A stretch of 64,000 bases of DNA from positions 371,388 through 435,387 of the forward strand of contig NZ_JBEXMJ010000004.1 in assembly GCF_040610475.1 (NCBI RefSeq). The letters are read 5' to 3'. This DNA is from Actinopolymorpha sp. NPDC004070 (lineage in GTDB: Bacteria; Actinomycetota; Actinomycetes; Propionibacteriales; Actinopolymorphaceae). Below, piece after piece: positions 50,252-58,229 of the stretch (position 1 is the first letter of the stretch; every line of letters starts with the position of its first letter). The notes under the pieces were generated by a model that was not told the DNA's origin, ran no database searches, and worked only from the letters and a program-made list of their open reading frames with translations. Position numbers and translations under genes: made by a program.

Positions 50252-50318
50252 CACCGCGAACGGACGAACAACGCTGCCAGGTTGCCGGTATCGGCATGCA
50301 CGCCTGTCCCGTCCGCGA

Positions 50319-50347
50319 TTGACGTGCAACCGCTTGCACGGAAGACT
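50319..50347 (+). promoter_or_regulatory. Promoter with LacI-type operator 2
   Basis: TTGACG (50319-50324) and AAGACT (50342-50347) stand 17 bp apart. The spacer holds tgcaaccgcttgca (50325-50338), a second LacI-type site inside gtgcaa/ttgcac arms. Operator centres are 87 bp apart, close to eight helical turns, compatible with looping. Confidence 0.65.
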
Positions 50348-50394
50348 CTTCGGGCATTCCGTGCCTGTTCCGGGCCCCGTGCGGGAGGAGTGAC

Positions 50395-50487
50395 GTGGCG
50401 ACACGCGGCTGGTCGGTGCTCGGTGCCTTCACGGTGGCGGGTCCGGTGCTGTGTTCGCTCCTCGTCTTCGTCCGAAGGGTGAGGTGA
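50395..50487 (+). CDS. 30-aa small membrane peptide
   Basis: GTG start with a near-perfect ribosome site (GGGAGGAG, 4 nt, GTG). The peptide begins MATRGWSVLGAF and ends SLLVFVRRVR, with one hydrophobic helix (about residues 5-26) and a basic end. It ends 6 nt before the epimerase ATG, so it would be the first gene of the transcript from the operator-controlled promoter. I recognise no family. It could be a real small membrane protein, a leader peptide coupling the epimerase, or a remnant of a lost transporter. Confidence 0.45.
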   Translation: MATRGWSVLGAFTVAGPVLCSLLVFVRRVR

Positions 50488-50493
50488 CCGCAC

Positions 50494-51930
50494 ATGCCCG
50501 AGGTGACTCCGGCTCCCAGCCCCGGTGGCAGCGGTGCCGACTACGCTGCCGACGGCAACGGGGCCGCGGAATCCGGTGAGTACGCCTGGATCGTCGACCA
50601 TCTTGTGCGCGTCGTGCTGGCCTGGTGGCTGCGCGACGCGCCGGACCGCACCGACGGCGGCGTCTTCACCTGCTGGGACAACGCCGGCGACCGCCTGCTG
50701 TCCACCGACAAGTACACCTGGTCCCAGGGGCGCTGGATCTGGCTGCTGGCAAGCGTCGCCGACGCGGTCGAACGCGGCGTGCTGCCCGCGCAAGGTGTGC
50801 TTGACGCCGCGGACCTGCGCGCGCTCGCCGGGCAGAGCGCGGCGTTCGTTCGTACGCACGCGGTCCTGCCGGACGCGACCACGGCGTACGTCACCGACGC
50901 TGCCGGGACTCCGCGCGAGCCGTCGCCGGGTGCCGGACTGCACACCAGCGTCTTCGCCGACTGCTTCACCGCACTCGGCCTGGCCGCCTGGGCCCGGGTC
51001 GACCGGGGCTCCGACCGGGCCGATGCCGCGGATGACGCCGATGCCGCGGACGCCGCCGAGTCGGGCAAGCTGGCGTTGACACTGCTCGAGTCGGCCGCCA
51101 CGCGAGTTCGGAGCGGACAGGCGCGCACCGACCCCTATCCGATCCACCCGGACTTCACCGCGCTGTCGCTGCCGATGATCTGCGTGGGCACGGCGACGGA
51201 GGTGTACCGAGCTACGCGTGCCGGCTCGGCCGCCGCGATCGCCGTCGAGGCGGCGGCCACGATCGCACACGAACTCCGCGAGGGCGACGACCTGCGAGAG
51301 CTGGTTCCTCGCGTCCCGGGCCGCGGCGACACCCTGCTCGCCCGGCACCGTACGCCGGGACACGCACTGGAGTGTCTGTGGTTCCTGCTGCACGCCGCGG
51401 ACAGCGTCCGCGGGGTGGCCGACGTGCTCGGCACAGGCAGCACAGGCGGCGACCGGGCCTGGATTCCCGAGGCGGCTCTGCACGCGTTGCGGATCGGCTG
51501 GGACGACGAGCACGGTGGGCTGTTCCGGTACGCCGACCGTGACGGTGGCGAGCCCCGCGGCCAGAGCCTCGACGATTCCTACGAGGTGCTGGTCCGCGAC
51601 ACCTGGGACACCAAGCTGTGGTGGCCGCACGCGGAGGCGTTGTACGCGACGCGCCTGCTGGCGGTGAGGTTTCCGGCGTACGCACCCGAACTCCTGGGGT
51701 GGTACGAGCGCCTGCGAAGCTACACCTACGGCACGTTCCCCGCCGGCCGCGGAAAGGAGTGGGTGCAGATCCGCACCCGCGACGGCACACCGCTGGACCG
51801 CACGGTCGCCCTGCCGGTGAAGGATCCGTTCCACATCGCTCGCGCACTGCTCCTCCAGGCCGAGCTCCTCGCCACACCCGGCGACACCGGCCGCCGCACA
51901 CCCAACGACGTCGAGAGGAAACATCCGTGA
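50494..51930 (+). CDS. AGE family (N-acylglucosamine 2-epimerase-like) protein
   Basis: A 478-aa alpha/alpha-barrel protein: GGVFTCWDNAGDRLLSTDKY, WSQGRWIWLLASVADA, RTPGHALECLWFLLHAAD (barrel His), and TWDTKLWWPHAEALYATRLLA. The pattern fits N-acylglucosamine 2-epimerases and related aldose-ketose isomerases. Substrate presumably an aminosugar given nagA and nagB downstream. An Ala/Asp-rich insert lies near 170-185. It overlaps nagB by 4 nt. Confidence 0.85.
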   Translation: MPEVTPAPSPGGSGADYAADGNGAAESGEYAWIVDHLVRVVLAWWLRDAPDRTDGGVFTCWDNAGDRLLSTDKYTWSQGRWIWLLASVADAVERGVLPAQGVLDAADLRALAGQSAAFVRTHAVLPDATTAYVTDAAGTPREPSPGAGLHTSVFADCFTALGLAAWARVDRGSDRADAADDADAADAAESGKLALTLLESAATRVRSGQARTDPYPIHPDFTALSLPMICVGTATEVYRATRAGSAAAIAVEAAATIAHELREGDDLRELVPRVPGRGDTLLARHRTPGHALECLWFLLHAADSVRGVADVLGTGSTGGDRAWIPEAALHALRIGWDDEHGGLFRYADRDGGEPRGQSLDDSYEVLVRDTWDTKLWWPHAEALYATRLLAVRFPAYAPELLGWYERLRSYTYGTFPAGRGKEWVQIRTRDGTPLDRTVALPVKDPFHIARALLLQAELLATPGDTGRRTPNDVERKHP

Positions 51931-52670
51931 CCGAACCGATCGTCCGCGTCTTTCCCGACCGTGCGAGCCTCGGCTACGCGGCAGCCGCCGACGTCGCCGC
52001 GCAGTTGCGCGAGCGACTGAACTACCAGGACTCCGTGCGCATGGTGTTCGCCGCGGCGCCGAGCCAACAGGAGACCCTGGACGCGCTCGCGGCCGAGGTG
52101 GGCATCGACTGGACCCGGGTGACGGCGTTCCAGATGGACGACTACATCGGGCTGCCGCAGGACGCGCCACAGCGGTTCGGGCAGTGGCTTCGCCGGGCGA
52201 TCTTCGACCGGGTGCCGTTCAAGGAGGTGCACCTGATGCGCACCGACGGCGACCCCGACGCCCGGGCACGGGAGTACGCCGACCTGCTCGCGGCCGAGCC
52301 GATCGACCTGGTGTGCCTGGGCATCGGTGTCAACGGGCACATCGCGTTCAACGACCCGCCGGTCGCCGACTTCGCCGACCCAGCGGCGGTGAAGGTGGTC
52401 GAGCTCGACGACACCTGCCGTCAGCAGCAGGTCGACGACGGCTGCTTCCCCACCTTCGACGACGTTCCACCGCGAGCGCTCACTCTGACGGTGCCCCGGC
52501 TGCTCGACGCCGACCACCTGTTCTGCGTCGTGCCGGGGCAGGCGAAGGCGGAGGCGGTCCGGCGTACGCTGAACGACCCCATCGGCGAGGCCTGCCCCGC
52601 CACCGCGTTGCGCACGCACCCCGCGTGTGTCCTCTACCTCGACCAGGACTCCGCCGGTGAGCTCGACTGA
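51927..52670 (+). CDS. nagB: Glucosamine-6-phosphate deaminase
   Basis: A 247-aa deaminase converting glucosamine-6-P to fructose-6-P and ammonia. FQMDDYIGLPQDAPQRF holds the catalytic Asp, and LGIGVNGHIAFNDPP the active-site His. The E. coli D141-H143-E148 set reads N-H-D here; Asn at the first place also occurs in Bacillus, as I recall, while Asp at the third is less common. GTG start with GAGAGGAA upstream. Confidence 0.9.
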   Translation: MTEPIVRVFPDRASLGYAAAADVAAQLRERLNYQDSVRMVFAAAPSQQETLDALAAEVGIDWTRVTAFQMDDYIGLPQDAPQRFGQWLRRAIFDRVPFKEVHLMRTDGDPDARAREYADLLAAEPIDLVCLGIGVNGHIAFNDPPVADFADPAAVKVVELDDTCRQQQVDDGCFPTFDDVPPRALTLTVPRLLDADHLFCVVPGQAKAEAVRRTLNDPIGEACPATALRTHPACVLYLDQDSAGELD

Positions 52671-52713
52671 TCCCGGCACCAACCCGAAGACGAGCCCGGA
52701 GATGAGTCCACGG

Positions 52714-53907
52714 ATGACCACGGCTCCCACGTTCGAGATCTCCGGCCGCGACCCCTCGACCGGCCGGCGATGCACGGTCGAGGTGGCGGACGGGCTGATC
52801 ACGCAAGTCCACCTTGACAGTGCCGACGCCGCCGACGACGCCGACGACGCGACGACCGGCGCGGAAACCGAACCCTGGTTGGCTCCTGGCCTGGTCGACC
52901 TGCAGGTCAACGGCTTCGCGGGGTTCGACGTGAACGCCGCGGACGCAGGACCGGACACGATCGTCGCGATGGTACGAGCGTTGTGGAAGGTCGGGGTCAC
53001 CACCGTGGTGCCGACCATCGTCACCGCCTCGGAGGAGCACATCGTCACCTGCCTGCGCAGGGTGGTGGCGGCGCGTGCCGAGGACCCGATGGTGCGGCAC
53101 GCCGTTCCGTACGTCCACGTGGAGGGTCCCCATCTGTCTTCGGAGGACGGCCCCCGCGGCGTGCACGACGCCGCGCAGATCCGCCCGCCGGATGTCGCGG
53201 AGTTCGACCGCTGGCAGCAGGCCGGCGAGGGCCTGGTGGGCATGGTCACCATGTCGCCGCACTTCCCCGGCAGCCCGTCCTACGTCCGCGCGCTTGCCGA
53301 CCACGGGGTGCTGGTGTCGGTCGGCCACACCGGTGCCACCCCCGAGCAGATCCATGCGGCCGCGGACGCCGGCGCGACCTTCTCGACCCACCTCGGCAAC
53401 GGCGCGCACGCGGTGCTCCCCCGCCATCCCAACTACGTGTGGGCCCAGCTCGCCGACGACCGGCTCACCGCCGGCTTCATCGCCGACGGGCACCACCTGC
53501 CGGCGGACACGTTGGTGGCCATGCTCGCCGCCAAGGGGCCGGAACGGTCAGTCCTGGTGTCGGACGCCACCACCCTCGCCGGATCCCCGCCGGGGGTCTA
53601 CCAGACACCGGTCGGCGGTGCGGTGGAGTTGTCCGCCCAGGGCCGGCTCTCCCACGTCGGTACGCCCTACCTCGCCGGCGCGGCGCGCCCGGTCACCGAC
53701 GGCGTGGCCCACGTGGCGAACCTCGGCCGGTTCTCCCTCGCCGAGGCGCTGGCACTGGCGACGAGTTCCCCTGGACGGTTCGTGGGTGGCCGGGGCCGGT
53801 TGGCGGCGGGTGCACCCGCGGACCTGGTGACGTTCCACTGGAGCCCGGGCAACCCGACCTTGACAGTGGACAAGGTCGTGGCCGCCGGAACGCCGGTGGT
53901 GGGGTGA
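52714..53907 (+). CDS. nagA: N-acetylglucosamine-6-phosphate deacetylase
   Basis: A 397-aa amidohydrolase: LAPGLVDLQVNGFAGFDVN, the metal Glu in VHVEGPHLS, His in VSVGHTGA and FSTHLGNG, IADGHHLP, and the catalytic Asp in VLVSDATTLAG. The usual THLFNAM motif is THLGNGAHAVLPRHPN here, marking a subgroup. It releases acetate from GlcNAc-6-P for NagB. Start uncertain: ATG 52714 has GGAG 12 nt upstream, but GTG 52657 overlaps nagB. Confidence 0.88.
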   Translation: MTTAPTFEISGRDPSTGRRCTVEVADGLITQVHLDSADAADDADDATTGAETEPWLAPGLVDLQVNGFAGFDVNAADAGPDTIVAMVRALWKVGVTTVVPTIVTASEEHIVTCLRRVVAARAEDPMVRHAVPYVHVEGPHLSSEDGPRGVHDAAQIRPPDVAEFDRWQQAGEGLVGMVTMSPHFPGSPSYVRALADHGVLVSVGHTGATPEQIHAAADAGATFSTHLGNGAHAVLPRHPNYVWAQLADDRLTAGFIADGHHLPADTLVAMLAAKGPERSVLVSDATTLAGSPPGVYQTPVGGAVELSAQGRLSHVGTPYLAGAARPVTDGVAHVANLGRFSLAEALALATSSPGRFVGGRGRLAAGAPADLVTFHWSPGNPTLTVDKVVAAGTPVVG

Positions 53908-55043
53908 GCCTGCCCGGTGACGGGACGAGCCAGGTCGGCGCGGCGACGGTGGACGTCACGCCGCCTGCCGGGCTGGCGATGTCGGGGTTCCTCGCCCGCA
54001 CCTCGCGGGCGACCGGCGCCCACGACCCGCTCACCGTCCGGGCGGTCACCGTCGACGGCACCGCCGTCGTCACCGTGGACGCCTGCGGGCTGCACGAGGA
54101 CACCTGCCGGCGGATCCGCGAACGCCTGCGCGGCGAAGTCGCCGACGCGGTGGTGGCCGCCACCCACACCCACGGCGGGCCGGCCGTGGTCCCAGGCCGA
54201 CTGGGCGGGCCGGTCGACCCCGGTCACCTCCGCCTGCTGGAGGACGCCTGCGTCGACGCCGTACGCACCGCACTTCACCATGCCCGCCCCGCACGGTTGC
54301 GGTTCGGCAGCGGCGCGGACCCGGGCGTGGCCCGCAACCGGCGGCGGCACGGCGGCCCGGTCGACTCCGCCCTTCCGGTGCTGGTGTGGACCGACGAGAC
54401 CGGCGCGACGGTCACGATCCTCACCGCCTACGCGTGCCATCCGGTCGTACTCGGCGCGGACAACACGTTGTGGACGGCCGACTATCCCGGAGTGGTTCGC
54501 CGTCAACTCGAGCTTGCCCATCCCGGCGCCGTCGCGGTCTTCCTCACCGGATGCTGCGGCGACGCCAACACCGGCCACTCCGCCGACGCGTCCACGCTGC
54601 GGGCCAGCGACACTCGCACGTACGGCGCATGCGAACGCGTAGGCACGGCAGTAGCGCAAGCGGTCCTTGACACCCGGACGTGCCCGGTCGAAGGGCCGGT
54701 CGGCGCGAGGTCGGCCGAACTGGATCTCGAACGCCTGGACGGCAGCAGCTGGACGGGCCGGGTCAGCGTCCTCGACTGGTGCGGCATCCGGTTGGTCGCC
54801 CTGCCTGGTGAGCCGTTCGCGGCCACCGCTATGGCGCTCCGGTGCGCGGCACCGGATCCCCTTGCGGTGTTCGGGTACGCCGACGGCTGTCCCGGCTACT
54901 TCCCCACCCGCGAGGAGTACGCCCTCGGCGGGTACGAGGTGGAGCAGGCGCACCTCTACTACGGCGCGCGGGCGGCGTTCGCACCCGGCAGCGCGGAGCG
55001 CCTCGGCGCCGAGGCGCTCCGGCTGCTGGGGCTCAGCGGCTGA
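53904..55043 (+). CDS. Neutral/alkaline ceramidase-like protein, short form
   Basis: A 379-aa protein with the N-terminal fold of neutral ceramidases: VGAATVDVTPPAGLAMSGF, zinc-type AATHTHGGPAVVPGR, YACHPVVLGADNTLWTADYPG and VFLTGCCGDANTG. True ceramidases have a nucleophile Ser in GDVSPN; here that place reads GDANTG, and the C-terminal domain is missing. So it is a bacterial homologue of unknown activity, perhaps an amidase for an N-acyl sugar. No signal peptide. GTG overlaps nagA by 4 nt. Confidence 0.75.
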   Translation: MSLPGDGTSQVGAATVDVTPPAGLAMSGFLARTSRATGAHDPLTVRAVTVDGTAVVTVDACGLHEDTCRRIRERLRGEVADAVVAATHTHGGPAVVPGRLGGPVDPGHLRLLEDACVDAVRTALHHARPARLRFGSGADPGVARNRRRHGGPVDSALPVLVWTDETGATVTILTAYACHPVVLGADNTLWTADYPGVVRRQLELAHPGAVAVFLTGCCGDANTGHSADASTLRASDTRTYGACERVGTAVAQAVLDTRTCPVEGPVGARSAELDLERLDGSSWTGRVSVLDWCGIRLVALPGEPFAATAMALRCAAPDPLAVFGYADGCPGYFPTREEYALGGYEVEQAHLYYGARAAFAPGSAERLGAEALRLLGLSG

Positions 55044-55140
55044 AGTGGATCAGCTTGTGGTTGACGAACTCCTCGATGCCGTAACGCCCCAGCTCGCGCC
55101 CGAAACCCGAGCGCTTGACCCCGCCGAACGATCGCGGCCG
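55033..55140 (-). pseudogene. C-terminal scrap of an aldehyde dehydrogenase
   Basis: On the minus strand the codons before the stop at 55033 read RSFGGVKRSGFGRELGRYGI followed by EEFVNHKLIHFSR, the conserved end of NAD-dependent (succinate-semialdehyde type) aldehyde dehydrogenases. Only about 35 codons remain; upstream lies a 17-bp repeat. The stop region overlaps the ceramidase-like gene's end. Confidence 0.8.
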
Positions 55141-55143
55141 TTC

Positions 55144-55211
55144 GGTCGAGCCCGGCGATCGGTCGAGCCCGGCGATCAGTCGAGCCCGGCGATCAGTCGA
55201 GCCCGGCGACC
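55144..55211. repeat. 17-bp tandem repeat over the tetR stop
   Basis: Four units: ggtcgagcccggcgatc twice, agtcgagcccggcgatc, agtcgagcccggcgacc. The tetR stop (55193-55195) and last codons (AGLD) lie in the final units, so the array duplicates the gene's 3' end towards the dehydrogenase scrap. Confidence 0.85.
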
Positions 55212-55753
55212 AGTTTGTCGGCGACCCGCAGGGCGATCTCGGCGCGTTCGGCCTCGCCGAGGTCGAGACCGGCCGGGAACGGCGAGGTGCCCAGAATCAG
55301 GGCGATGACGGCGAGCTGTGCCTCGAACCGCGCGGTGGGTTCGGCGTCCGGATCACTCAGCAGGGTCACCAGCGCGAGCATGCGTTCCCGCATCCGTTCA
55401 CCGCTCGGGCTGTCGCGCATCGCGTTCTGGTTGACCTGGGCGAACCTCACCAGCGGGCGCCACTGACCGTCGAGCAGTTCGGCGATCCGGCGCAGGATCT
55501 GCCGGCGGGCCTCCGTCGTCCGCGGCTGCTCCTTCGCCCACCGGACCAACTCGTCGATCGAGGTGCCCAGGTCGTCGAGTACGCCGGTGAGGATGTCCTC
55601 CTTGGTCCTGAAGTGGTAGTAGAGCGCGGGCCGGGTGATGTTCAGCCGGTCGGCCACCTCCCGCAGGGACGTCTGCTCGTATCCCTGTGCAGCGAAGAGC
55701 TCCAGCGCGACCTGCTGGATGCGTTCCCGGGTGTCACTTCGTCGCCCGGCCAT
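55193..55753 (-). CDS. TetR family regulator
   Basis: A 186-aa repressor: RERIQQVALELFAAQGYEQT, SLREVADRLNITRPALYYHF and RTKEDIL form the N-terminal helix-turn-helix; the rest is a helical ligand domain. GGAGGAG lies about 14 nt before the ATG. It is divergent from the P450 gene across a 30-bp palindrome and probably represses both. Confidence 0.92.
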   Translation of the reverse strand: MAGRRSDTRERIQQVALELFAAQGYEQTSLREVADRLNITRPALYYHFRTKEDILTGVLDDLGTSIDELVRWAKEQPRTTEARRQILRRIAELLDGQWRPLVRFAQVNQNAMRDSPSGERMRERMLALVTLLSDPDAEPTARFEAQLAVIALILGTSPFPAGLDLGEAERAEIALRVADKLVAGLD

Positions 55754-55800
55754 GTGCGTACCGGCACTCCTCCCGCTGTCCGTGCTTGACTCCCACCTAC

Positions 55801-55830
55801 CAACTAGCTTACTTTCCTGTAAGTAAGTTG
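55801..55830. promoter_or_regulatory. Candidate TetR operator
   Basis: A 30-bp imperfect palindrome: caact..cttac..(6)..gtaag..agttg, every arm base matching. It lies midway between the tetR-type gene and the P450 gene. Confidence 0.7.
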
Positions 55831-55859
55831 GAGGAGAGGCCCACCGTAGGGGGAACACT

Positions 55860-57167
55860 ATGACCATCCGGTCCTCGTCCGACCACGCCGACAGCACCGT
55901 CACTTCCGACCGCACCGTCACTTCCGACCACACCGTCACTTCCGACCGCCCCGGCCAGGCTCCGGCGTTCCCGATGGTGCGGACCTGCCCGTACGCCCCG
56001 CCGCCCGAGTACGCCGAACTCCGCGCTCGCGGCCCGCTCGTCCGGGTGCGCGCCCCGAACGGCACGGTCGTGTGGGTGGTCACCCGGTGGGCCGAGGCTC
56101 GCCAGGTGCTCACCGACCGGCGGGTCAGCACCGACTCCAGCCGGCCCGACTTTCCGGTCCTCGACGAGCGCGAGGTCACCGAGGAGCAAAGTGCGGCCCG
56201 GGACAAGCTCCGGGCGGGTTTCTTCATCGACCAGGACCCGCCCGAGCACGACGTTCTCCGCCGCATGCTGATCCCCGAGTTCAGCGTCCGCCGGATCAAC
56301 CAGTTGCGGCCACGGATCCAGCGGATCACCGACGAACGCATCGACGCGATGCTCGCCGCCGGGCCGCCGGTGGACCTGGTGGCCGAGTTCGGCCTGCCGG
56401 TGCCGTCCATGGTGATCTGCGAACTGCTGGGAGTGCCGTACGCCGACCGGGAGCTCTTCCAGTCCCGCACCCGGCGCATGGTGGCCGCCTCGACCGATCC
56501 CCGGGACGGGATGCAGGCCGTCATGGAGATCCGCGACTACCTCGACGACCTGGTTCGCCGGGCAGCCGCCGCACCGGAGGACAACCTGATCGGGCGGCTC
56601 GTACGCGGACCCGTCGCGAAGGGGGACCTCACGCTGGATGCCCTTGTGGGCATGGCGTTTCTGCTGCTGGTCGCCGGGCACGAGACCACAGCGTCGATGA
56701 TTCCGCTGGGTGTGTTCACCCTGCTGCGCGAGCCCGGCCAGCTGGCCGAGGTCCGCGCGGACCCGGACCTGTGGCCAAGGGCGGTCGAGGAACTGCTTCG
56801 TTACCAGTCGGTGGTGGACTGGGTGGCGTTCGACCGGATGGCCGTGGAGGACCTGGAGATCGGCGGGGTTCGGGTGAGCGCGGGCGACGGCATCTTCGTC
56901 CTCGGCGCCTCGGCCGGCCGCGACGACCGGGTGTTCGGCGATCCCGACCGGCTGGACGTACGCCGGGATGCCCGTCACCATCTCGCGTTCGGGTACGGCG
57001 TACACCAGTGTCTCGGGCAGAACCTCGCCCGTGCCGAACTCGAGATCGCCTACCGCACGCTCTTCGACCGGATCCCCGGACTGCGGACCGACCTGCCCGA
57101 CGAGGAGCTGGCGTTCAGGTACGACGCGGGCATCTTCGGCATGCACAGCTTCCCCGTCACCTGGTGA
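55860..57167 (+). CDS. Cytochrome P450, CYP105/107-like
   Basis: A 435-aa soluble P450. I-helix LLLVAGHETTAS near 270, ExxR in VEELLRYQ near 309, heme loop LAFGYGVHQCLGQNLARAEL with Cys ~384. The N-terminus (FPMVRTCPYAPPPEYAELRARG) resembles CYP105-type bacterial P450s. Residues ~10-28 are a TVTSDR repeat from an 18-bp DNA repeat. No ferredoxin or reductase gene adjoins, so electron partners come from elsewhere. GGGGGAA precedes the ATG. Substrate unknown. Confidence 0.92.
   Translation: MTIRSSSDHADSTVTSDRTVTSDHTVTSDRPGQAPAFPMVRTCPYAPPPEYAELRARGPLVRVRAPNGTVVWVVTRWAEARQVLTDRRVSTDSSRPDFPVLDEREVTEEQSAARDKLRAGFFIDQDPPEHDVLRRMLIPEFSVRRINQLRPRIQRITDERIDAMLAAGPPVDLVAEFGLPVPSMVICELLGVPYADRELFQSRTRRMVAASTDPRDGMQAVMEIRDYLDDLVRRAAAAPEDNLIGRLVRGPVAKGDLTLDALVGMAFLLLVAGHETTASMIPLGVFTLLREPGQLAEVRADPDLWPRAVEELLRYQSVVDWVAFDRMAVEDLEIGGVRVSAGDGIFVLGASAGRDDRVFGDPDRLDVRRDARHHLAFGYGVHQCLGQNLARAELEIAYRTLFDRIPGLRTDLPDEELAFRYDAGIFGMHSFPVTW
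55885..55938. repeat. 18-bp coding tandem repeat in the P450 gene
   Basis: Three units of caccgtcacttccgaccg (one base differs in the middle copy), encoding TVTSDR/TVTSDH near the P450 N-terminus, ahead of the conserved part. Confidence 0.85.
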
Positions 57168-57203
57168 ACGACCCGGCGCAAGCCGCGGTTGACACCTCGG
57201 CAA

Positions 57204-57239
57204 GGGCCGGCCCCGCGCCACGCGTGTCGGGACCGGCCC
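57204..57239. terminator. Hairpin between P450 and nadC
   Basis: gggccggccccg (57204-57215) pairs with cgggaccggccc (57228-57239) with one mismatch, 12-nt loop, between convergent genes. Confidence 0.5.
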
Positions 57240-57281
57240 GTCCAATATTCACTGTCCGCCCAGGACCTTCGGGGCGTCGGC

Positions 57282-58229
57282 CTAGCCCTGGCCGTGCAGG
57301 TCCAGGCCGAGGTCGAGCGCTGGCGCCGAGTGCGTCAGCGCACCGACCGCGAGGTAGTCGACGCCGGTCTCCGCGTACGCCCGGGCGACGTCGAGGGTGA
57401 GTCCACCGGAGGCCTCCAGCAGCGTCCCGGTCCCGGCCGCGCGGGTACGCCGAACCGCCTCCGCGCACTCCTGCGGCGTGAAGTTGTCCACCAGCACCAG
57501 CTCCGCCTTGGCCTCCAGCACCGAGTCGAGCTCGGCCAGCGTCGTCACCTCCACCTCCGCCGACAGCTGCGGGGCGTGCCGGCGGGCCGCTTCCAGTGCT
57601 GCTGCCGCCGACCCGGCGGCAATCACGTGGTTGTCCTTCACCAGCACGGCGTCACCGAGCCCGAGCCGGTGGTTGACGCCACCGCCGCACCGGACGGCGT
57701 ATTTCTGCAGCAGCCGAAGGCCGGGCAGCGTCTTGCGGCTGTCGCGCACGGCGCAGCCGGTACCGGCGACGGCGTCCACCCAGGCGGCGGTGAGCGTCGC
57801 GATCCCCGACAGGTGGCACACCAGGTTGAGGGCCGGCCGCTCCCCCGTGAGCAGGGTGCGGACCGGTCCGCGCAGGACCAGTGCGGGCTCGCCGGCCCGC
57901 AGCCTGGTGCCGTCCTCCACCTGGTGGAGCACCTCCACCTCACCGGGCGCCAGCAGGTCGAAGACGGCGGGTACGAGGACCCCTCCGGCGAGGACGCCCG
58001 GCACGCGCGGGGTGACCTCCGCCTCGGCCACCGCGTCGGCCGGCACGGTCGCTGCCGTCGTCTCGTCCGGGCCGTAGCGCAGGTCCTCCGCCAGCGCCGT
58101 GCTGAGCACGCGCAAGGTGTCGTCGACATCCAGCCCGGCCCGGGCCAGTGTCTCGGCCACGCCGGGCGAGAAGCCCTGTGCCGCCGGTGCGGCGTCCGGA
58201 CTGCGGGTTACACCTGTGGGCACCGTCAT
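57282..58229 (-). CDS. nadC: Nicotinate-nucleotide pyrophosphorylase (carboxylating)
   Basis: A 315-aa enzyme converting quinolinate and PRPP to nicotinate mononucleotide: RKTLPGLRLLQKYAVRCGGG with NHRLGL following, VLVKDNH, and LVLVDNFTPQE. Last gene of nadABC; ATG has GGGAGG upstream and overlaps nadB by 4 nt. Confidence 0.96.
   Translation of the reverse strand: MTVPTGVTRSPDAAPAAQGFSPGVAETLARAGLDVDDTLRVLSTALAEDLRYGPDETTAATVPADAVAEAEVTPRVPGVLAGGVLVPAVFDLLAPGEVEVLHQVEDGTRLRAGEPALVLRGPVRTLLTGERPALNLVCHLSGIATLTAAWVDAVAGTGCAVRDSRKTLPGLRLLQKYAVRCGGGVNHRLGLGDAVLVKDNHVIAAGSAAAALEAARRHAPQLSAEVEVTTLAELDSVLEAKAELVLVDNFTPQECAEAVRRTRAAGTGTLLEASGGLTLDVARAYAETGVDYLAVGALTHSAPALDLGLDLHGQG

Noticed and set aside
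49165..52170. 1001-codon minus-strand frame opposite the epimerase gene and overlapping the oxidoreductase
   Set aside because: Shadow of two recognised genes, passing through the operator region.
53904..55043. Genuine neutral ceramidase
   Set aside because: The nucleophile serine motif and the C-terminal domain are missing, so only fold-level similarity is claimed.
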